The position numbers and the translations under genes were made by a program. The notes below the pieces were generated by a model. The model did no database searches, had not been told where the DNA came from, and saw nothing but the letters and a program-made list of their open reading frames with translations. 16,437 nucleotides of DNA from Halodurantibacterium flavum (GTDB lineage: Bacteria > Pseudomonadota > Alphaproteobacteria > Rhodobacterales > Rhodobacteraceae), in the NCBI RefSeq assembly GCF_042681825.1, contig NZ_JBHUGH010000029.1, forward strand, positions 1 to 16,437, in the 5' to 3' direction. Shown piece after piece: positions 12,977 to 16,437 of this stretch. How positions within the stretch are numbered: the stretch's first letter is position 1; every line of letters begins with the position of its first letter.

Positions 12977-12985
12977 TGCTATGAT
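12977..12985 (+). promoter_or_regulatory. Candidate extended -10 promoter ahead of the hairpin array
   Basis: TGCTATGAT is an extended -10 (TGn plus TATGAT, five of six). No good -35 lies 17 bases upstream, which extended -10 promoters can tolerate. A transcript from here would carry the whole hairpin array as a leader of about 600 bases before the mobilisation genes. Weak evidence alone. Confidence 0.3.
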
Positions 12986-13086
12986 GCGACTCGCGCGCCG
13001 CCCGACCGAATCCACGCCGAAGGCGACGCGGCGCGCACTTACCGGCACGGGAAAGCCGTTGCCGCATACTGCGGTACCCCATGCCG

Positions 13087-13176
13087 CCACGCTTGCCGTG
13101 GTATCCTGAAATATGCGTTGGAAGCGGCTGCAAGCCATGGACGGGGTACCCGTCCTCCGCGCCCCATAGGGGGCGC
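13087..13176. repeat. Irregular leading hairpins before the main array
   Basis: Short dyads: CCACG-CTTGC-CGTGG (13087-13101), GGCT-GCA-AGCC (13126-13136), ACGGG-GTA-CCCGT (13141-13153) and GCGCCCC-ATA-plus GGGGCGC (13159-13176, 7-bp stem). They are less uniform in spacing and loop than the array that follows, and may be decayed or variant units of it. Confidence 0.55.
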
Positions 13177-13186
13177 TGGCTTGGCA

Positions 13187-13526
13187 AGGGCGGCGCTTCG
13201 CCCTCCCGTTGCATCCCTCCCGACCAGGGCTTTGACAGCCCGTGGACCCGTCCGGGGAGCCTTCGTGCTCCCTGCGACCCATGACGGAGGCTTTGCCTCT
13301 CGACACCATCCGGGGGCGTCCCTGCCCCTGGAAACCCAGGCAAGGGCTATCGCGCCCTTGACCACTCGCCGGCGACTTTCGCGTCCCGGCACCCACGACC
13401 AGAGCTTTCGCGCTCTGGACGACGAGCAGGCGGCCTTCGCGCCCCTGCACCCTGACGAGGGGTTTGCGCCCCCTCGACCCCGCGCGGGACACGCCGTTCC
13501 CGCACCTCGGCCGGGTTTCGTCCCGG
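13187..13526. repeat. Tandem array of about a dozen short hairpins, period 25-30 bases
   Basis: Stem/loop/stem units: 13187-13204, 13227-13241, 13255-13272, 13287-13299, 13313-13328, 13341-13360, 13369-13389, 13399-13418, 13427-13447, 13456-13476, 13485-13502 and 13511-13526. From the second unit on, loop centres are mostly 27-30 bases apart. Stem sequences differ between units but stay paired (for example CAGAGC/GCTCTG, AAGGGC/GCCCTT, GGGAGC/GCTCCC, CCGGG/CCCGG), while loops keep a YTTCGY or TTTGCG look and linkers often contain ACCC or GACC. Changing stems with kept pairing point to selection on structure. The array sits between the coupling protein gene and the mob genes. Open frames through it are probably chance. 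Confidence 0.85.
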
Positions 13527-13602
13527 TGACGACCATGGGGCGGCCATGGAGCCGGACAACGGTGCGCGCAGCACGGGAGACCGCAGCCAAAGGGGGAGGG
13601 GC

Positions 13603-13782
13603 ATGGCGGATGATGTGACGACGCCCTGGCACCTTGCCGACCTGTCCGCCGAAGCGGCGGACAGTGACCCGCTGGCCGGAGCGCGGCTTATGGCAAGGGC
13701 TGCCGGTTTTGGCAGCCGTGTCGATCTTTTCATCATCGCCCATGCACGCGGCCTCCGGATCATGCCGGAGGGCACGGCATGA
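13603..13782 (+). CDS. Small hypothetical protein upstream of mobC (59 aa)
   Basis: The ATG at 13603 follows a very purine-rich ribosome site (AAAGGGGGAGGGG) and the stop overlaps the mobC ATG as ATGA. That coupling argues strongly for a real gene. The product has a Pro/Trp-containing N-terminus (TTPWHLADLS) and a helical C-terminal half (LMARAAGFGSRVDLFIIAHARGL). No known motif was recognised. An in-frame ATG at 13546 exists but lacks the ribosome site. It may be a mobilisation accessory factor; this is inference from position. Confidence 0.65.
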   Translation: MADDVTTPWHLADLSAEAADSDPLAGARLMARAAGFGSRVDLFIIAHARGLRIMPEGTA

Positions 13783-14234
13783 CCGACACCCCGCCGCCCC
13801 CGAAACGTCCCAAGTCCGAGACCCGGAAGCGCGTCCGGCAGGTGAAGGCGCGCTTCACCGAGGCTGAGCATGCCGCCTTCCTCGCCCGCGCCGACAAGGC
13901 GGGGCTCGCGGCGGCCGCCTTTCTCCGGGCGACGGCGCTCGGGGACGCCGGCCCGCGCGCGCAGAAGAAGGTGCCCGCCGACGCCCAGGCGCTGCGGGAG
14001 GTGATCGGGCATCTCGGCAAGATCGGCAGCAACCTCAACCAGATCGCCCGCTACCTGCATACCGGCGGCAGCGCCGCCGTGGTCTTGCAGGACATCCGGG
14101 ACACTCTAGCCGATCACGCGCGCATCCGCGACCGCCTCTATGAGGCGCTTGGCAAGACCCCTGATCACGCCCCGCCCGCCGCGCTCGATCCGCCGCCGGC
14201 GGCCTCGAAATTCATCCCGCCCCCGAAGTCCTGA
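13779..14234 (+). CDS. mobC: MobC-like mobilisation accessory protein
   Basis: The 151-residue protein has a basic Pro-rich start, then an RHH-like segment (RQVKARFTEAEHAAFLARADKAGLAAAAFLRATALG, interrupted helices) and the MobC hallmark LGKIGSNLNQIARYLH at about 88-103. MobC proteins bind oriT, help melt the DNA near nic and recruit the relaxase, which is encoded 9 bases downstream. The tail after about residue 130 is Pro-rich. It begins at an ATGA overlap with the small upstream gene. Identification rests on the signature and on the mobC-relaxase order. Confidence 0.88.
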   Translation: MTDTPPPPKRPKSETRKRVRQVKARFTEAEHAAFLARADKAGLAAAAFLRATALGDAGPRAQKKVPADAQALREVIGHLGKIGSNLNQIARYLHTGGSAAVVLQDIRDTLADHARIRDRLYEALGKTPDHAPPAALDPPPAASKFIPPPKS

Positions 14235-14243
14235 CGGCGCCGC

Positions 14244-15731
14244 ATGATCATCAAGGGGGGATCACGCGGCGGACCTGGACAGCTCGCCGCCCACCTGCAG
14301 CGCACCGACACCAACGAGCGCGTCGAGGTGCTGGAGCTGCATGCCGGCACCGACGACCTCACGGCGGCCTTCCGCGACTGGCAGACCCTTTCCGAGGGCA
14401 CGCGCGGCACCAAGGGGCTCTATCACGTCAACATCGACCCCGACGCCCGCTATGACGTGACCCGCGATCAATGGGCGCGCGCGGTGGACGTGCTCGAGCG
14501 GGAGCTGGGCCTTCAGGGCCAGCCCCGCGCCGTCGTCATGCATGAGAAAAAGGGCCGCCAGCACATTCATGTCGTCTGGCAGCGCACCGACATCGAAACC
14601 ATGACGCTGCGCGACGACGGTTTCAATTACCTCGCCCATGAACGCGCCAGCCAGCGGCTCGAACGGGAGTTCGGGCATGAGCCCGTCCCCGGCAAGCATG
14701 CCAAGCGCGACCGCAAAAAACAGCCCGACTTCCCCCGCGCCGAGGTCAATCATGCCGAATGGCAGCAGGCCGAGCGCGCCGGCCTTTCCGTCGCCGACCG
14801 GCGGGCGCAGATCGCCGCTCTCAAGGAATCCTGCGACAGCGGCGCGGCCTTCAAGGCCGCGCTTGCGGAGGCGGGCTATGTGCTGGCGAAGGGCGACAAG
14901 CGGGATTTCGTGCTCGTGGACGCCGCCGGCGAGACCTACAGCCTCGGCCGGGAGCTGAAGATGAAGGCGGCGGAGGTACGCGCCTTCATGGCGGAGGTGG
15001 ACCGCGACGCGCTTCCGGCCGCGCGGGAGGCGGCCGCCATGCAGCGGGCGCGCGCCGAAACGGCACTGGCGGCGCCGGAGCCCCTGCGGGTTCCGGAGCA
15101 ATCCCCCGCGCCCGACCATCCGTCCCCGGCCGAGGATCCGGTTCCCGCGCCGGAAGAGACGCGAAAGCCGGATCTCGATCCGGCCGTGTCGGCGGCGCTC
15201 GCCGCGCGCGAAGAGCGGGATAGGGCCAAGCTGGCGGAATGGCATGAGGCCGAGACCCGCCAGCTCGATTATGTGCTGTCGCGCGAGATCGACGAGAAGC
15301 TGGCCGGCCTCGATCGCCAGCACACGGCGGAGCGCGAGCGGCTGAAGCGGGAGCAGCGCGAAGCCGCCGGCGGCATCGAGGGCTTTATCGAGGCGCTGCA
15401 AAACCGCCTGAATCCGGGCCGTGGCGCGGAGAAGCTGGCGGAGCGCAAGAAGGAATGGCGGCAGCTCCATGCCCGCCAGGCGCGGGAACGCGCCGACATG
15501 GAGGTGCTTTTGGCGCAGGACAAGGCCGAGGAAATCGCGGCGCTGCACGAGCGCCACGCGCAGCAACGGCGTGAACAGGACGCCGGTTTTGCGGCCGACC
15601 GCCAGCGCTATGCCGAGGACGCCGCGCGCGCCGAGCGCTTGCTGCGGCAGATCGAGGAAGACCGCCGCGCCCGGGAAGAGGCGCTCAGGCAGGGGAGGGG
15701 GCCGGAAGGCCCGCCCGGCAGGGTAAAGTAG
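14244..15731 (+). CDS. mobA: Relaxase/mobilisation nuclease with long coiled-coil tail
   Basis: The 495-residue protein has an N-terminal relaxase domain (about 1-150) with the HUH-type metal site MHEKKGRQHIHVVWQR: His100, His107 and His109. LYHVNIDPDARYDVT lies at 59-73 and FNYLAHERASQRLEREFGHE at 127-146. It should nick one strand at oriT and stay bound to lead it through the coupling protein. No Tyr occurs in residues 1-59; the place where MobA-type enzymes carry the nucleophile reads QLAAHLQRTD, with His17. The C-terminal half (about 310-490) is highly charged and helical, rich in Glu, Arg, Ala and Gln, consistent with a coiled coil. The start is the ATG 9 bases after mobC, without a strong ribosome site. 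Confidence 0.9.
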   Translation: MIIKGGSRGGPGQLAAHLQRTDTNERVEVLELHAGTDDLTAAFRDWQTLSEGTRGTKGLYHVNIDPDARYDVTRDQWARAVDVLERELGLQGQPRAVVMHEKKGRQHIHVVWQRTDIETMTLRDDGFNYLAHERASQRLEREFGHEPVPGKHAKRDRKKQPDFPRAEVNHAEWQQAERAGLSVADRRAQIAALKESCDSGAAFKAALAEAGYVLAKGDKRDFVLVDAAGETYSLGRELKMKAAEVRAFMAEVDRDALPAAREAAAMQRARAETALAAPEPLRVPEQSPAPDHPSPAEDPVPAPEETRKPDLDPAVSAALAAREERDRAKLAEWHEAETRQLDYVLSREIDEKLAGLDRQHTAERERLKREQREAAGGIEGFIEALQNRLNPGRGAEKLAERKKEWRQLHARQARERADMEVLLAQDKAEEIAALHERHAQQRREQDAGFAADRQRYAEDAARAERLLRQIEEDRRAREEALRQGRGPEGPPGRVK

Positions 15732-15862
15732 GCGGCTCGCGTTTCCTGCAACCGAAACCGGGCCGTACCAGGAAGAACAAGGTTGCCACGGATGAAGCCG
15801 AAACCGACCCCGACGAAGACGAGGACGAGCTGGAGGAACCGCCCGAGCTGCTGCCCGGCTTC

Positions 15863-16090
15863 ATGCCCAACTTCCGCCGCCTGCTGTCGCGCATGCTCAA
15901 GCCGGGCAAACGGCTGAAAATCAAGCGGCGCGTCCCGAGCCTGTCCACCCTGCTTGCCCGCTTCGCGGAGCAGTCGAAGTTCCTGCGCACGGCACCGCCG
16001 CCCGTGCCGAAGCCGGAATCCCGCCCCCCACCCGACCGGCCGCCGCCACTGAAACCGCGGTTCAGGAAACCGGCGGGGCCGAAGATGTAA
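15863..16090 (+). CDS. Small basic hypothetical protein; coding probably begins further upstream
   Basis: The first ATG in this frame (15863) gives 75 residues: a basic part (FRRLLSRMLKPGKRLKIKRR), LSTLLARFAEQSKFL, then a Pro-rich tail. Upstream in the same frame, from about 15728, lies GGSRFLQPKPGRTRKNK followed by a strongly acidic run (DPDEDEDELEEPPELLPGFMP). Its composition looks coding, yet no ATG, GTG or TTG was found between about 15728 and 15863. The gene may use an unusual start, or may once have been joined to the relaxase, whose stop is at 15731, by a frameshift. Function unknown; position suggests mobilisation. Terminated by a TAA at 16088-16090 followed by further stop codons. 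Confidence 0.55.
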   Translation: MPNFRRLLSRMLKPGKRLKIKRRVPSLSTLLARFAEQSKFLRTAPPPVPKPESRPPPDRPPPLKPRFRKPAGPKM

Positions 16091-16313
16091 TAAATAAATA
16101 AACCAGGTAATTCTTGAATTATTAATAAATAATTGCGAGAATTAAGGTGAGCATAAAGAGATTTATGCTTGGGTTTCGCAGCCCTTTCATAACTACGGTT
16201 GGTATGTTCCGAGAAACATGCCGCCTTCGGCTATTTGGCCGGGAGGCGGCAGTGGTTACATATAGTAGCTGGATGTCCAAGCCTCGCGGCCAAAGACTGC
16301 CGCACCATCTTTA
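16091..16313. other. AT-rich non-coding stretch with several hairpins
   Basis: No gene is supported. 16091-16150 is strikingly AT-rich for this plasmid and holds AATTATT-AATA-AATAATT (16117-16134). Further dyads are GCATAAA-GAGA-TTTATGC (16151-16168), GGTATGTT / AACATGCC around 16201-16222 (one T-G pair) and GCCGCCT / AGGCGGC (16220-16226 with 16244-16250) enclosing CGGC / GCCG (16228-16241). The last two large stems share 16220-16222 and so exclude each other. It lies between the mobilisation genes and the IS. It could hold a terminator or oriT; nothing decides. Confidence 0.4.
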
Positions 16314-16330
16314 GGGTCAGGACCCATTGA
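16314..16330. repeat. Left terminal inverted repeat of the IS5-type element
   Basis: GGGTCAGGACCCATTGA, preceded by TTA (16311-16313), mirrors the right end at 106-122. The first twelve bases themselves form a dyad GGGTC-AG-GACCC. The transposase start follows about 60 bases inside, the usual distance for these short elements. Confidence 0.75.
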
Positions 16331-16388
16331 TTGGCTTGATGTCGCCGCCCCTGCGTGATTCAAGCGCTCCGCGCTGACGGGGGGCATG

Positions 16389-16437
16389 ATGAGCAATCTT
16401 TTCTGGCTGACGGACGAGCAGATGGAGCGGCTGAAGC
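16389..16437 (+). CDS. IS5-family transposase, N-terminal fragment
   Basis: The open frame MSNLFWLTDEQMERLK is the standard N-terminus of IS5-family (IS427-like) transposases and is cut by the window end. The ATG at 16389 is chosen because the family starts MSNLFWL; an adjacent ATG at 16386 would add one Met. GGGGGGC precedes the start. The C-terminus of the same protein type is at 1-102, so a circular map would rebuild one IS copy, although about 600 bases of a normal transposase gene are not in this window. Confidence 0.9.
   Translation, partial: MSNLFWLTDEQMERLK

Noticed and set aside
13187..13526. Possible CRISPR array in the hairpin region
   Set aside because: The units are not identical in sequence; only pairing and loop style are kept, and no cas genes are present.
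14262..15566. Minus-strand open frame of 434 codons opposite the relaxase
   Set aside because: The plus strand encodes the HUH motif relaxase; the minus-strand frame is a shadow.
1..16437. tRNA, rRNA or riboswitch genes
   Set aside because: No cloverleaf, rRNA-like or known riboswitch sequence was recognised on either strand by reading.

Overview
The window looks like almost the whole of a mobilisable plasmid of about 16-17 kb from a high-GC alphaproteobacterium. The iteron-type RepA replicon, the MobC/relaxase/TraG block and the IS5-family (IS427-type) transposase halves fit that class. Acetobacteraceae or sphingomonad relatives are plausible, but the genus is inference. The first 102 bases encode the C-terminus of an IS5-type transposase and the last about 50 bases encode the N-terminus of the same kind of protein. 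Each is bordered on its plasmid side by an IS end, and the two ends match 16 of 20 as an inverted repeat with TA next to each. The simplest reading is a circle opened inside one IS copy; two IS copies flanking a segment is the alternative.

Layout, left to right. 1-122 is the IS right end, followed by a strong terminator (134-165) and a small conserved hypothetical gene (368-595). 607-3311 (minus strand) is a compact, overlapping four-gene operon: ribbon-helix-helix regulator, C5-cytosine methyltransferase, Eco29kI-type GIY-YIG endonuclease and Vsr mismatch nuclease. 3424-4043 (minus) is an AbrB-like antitoxin/Doc toxin pair with a palindromic operator on its promoter. 4120-7126 (plus) is a resolvase with res-like sites, overlapping a large AAA_13 ATPase that resembles the PrrC/RloC tRNase group. 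7151-8527 is the rep gene (minus) with eight iterons, an AT-richer repeat patch and a DnaA box. 8623-9030 (minus) is a conserved-looking hypothetical gene. 9065-10160 is a palindrome-rich control or centromere region followed by parA and a small RHH partner gene. 10150-12950 is a hypothetical gene and a VirD4/TraG coupling protein carrying a C-terminal J-domain. 12951-13600 contains a tandem array of about a dozen short hairpins. 13603-15731 is a small gene, mobC and the relaxase. 15863-16090 is a small basic gene with an unclear start. 16091-16313 is an AT-rich, hairpin-bearing non-coding stretch that runs into the left end of the IS.

How it works together: RepA with its iterons replicates the plasmid, ParA/RHH partitions it, and the resolvase with its upstream dyads can resolve multimers. 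The toxin-antitoxin pair and the restriction-modification operon act as addiction and defence modules. The AAA_13 ATPase is a candidate phage-defence nuclease. MobC, relaxase and coupling protein allow transfer using a type IV secretion channel supplied by another element, since no VirB-like genes are present. The most unusual signals are the hairpin array between the coupling protein and mobC, the clustering of CCGCGG sites in the R-M operon with near absence elsewhere, the PrrC/RloC-like ATPase coupled to a resolvase, and a relaxase with His where a catalytic Tyr would be expected.
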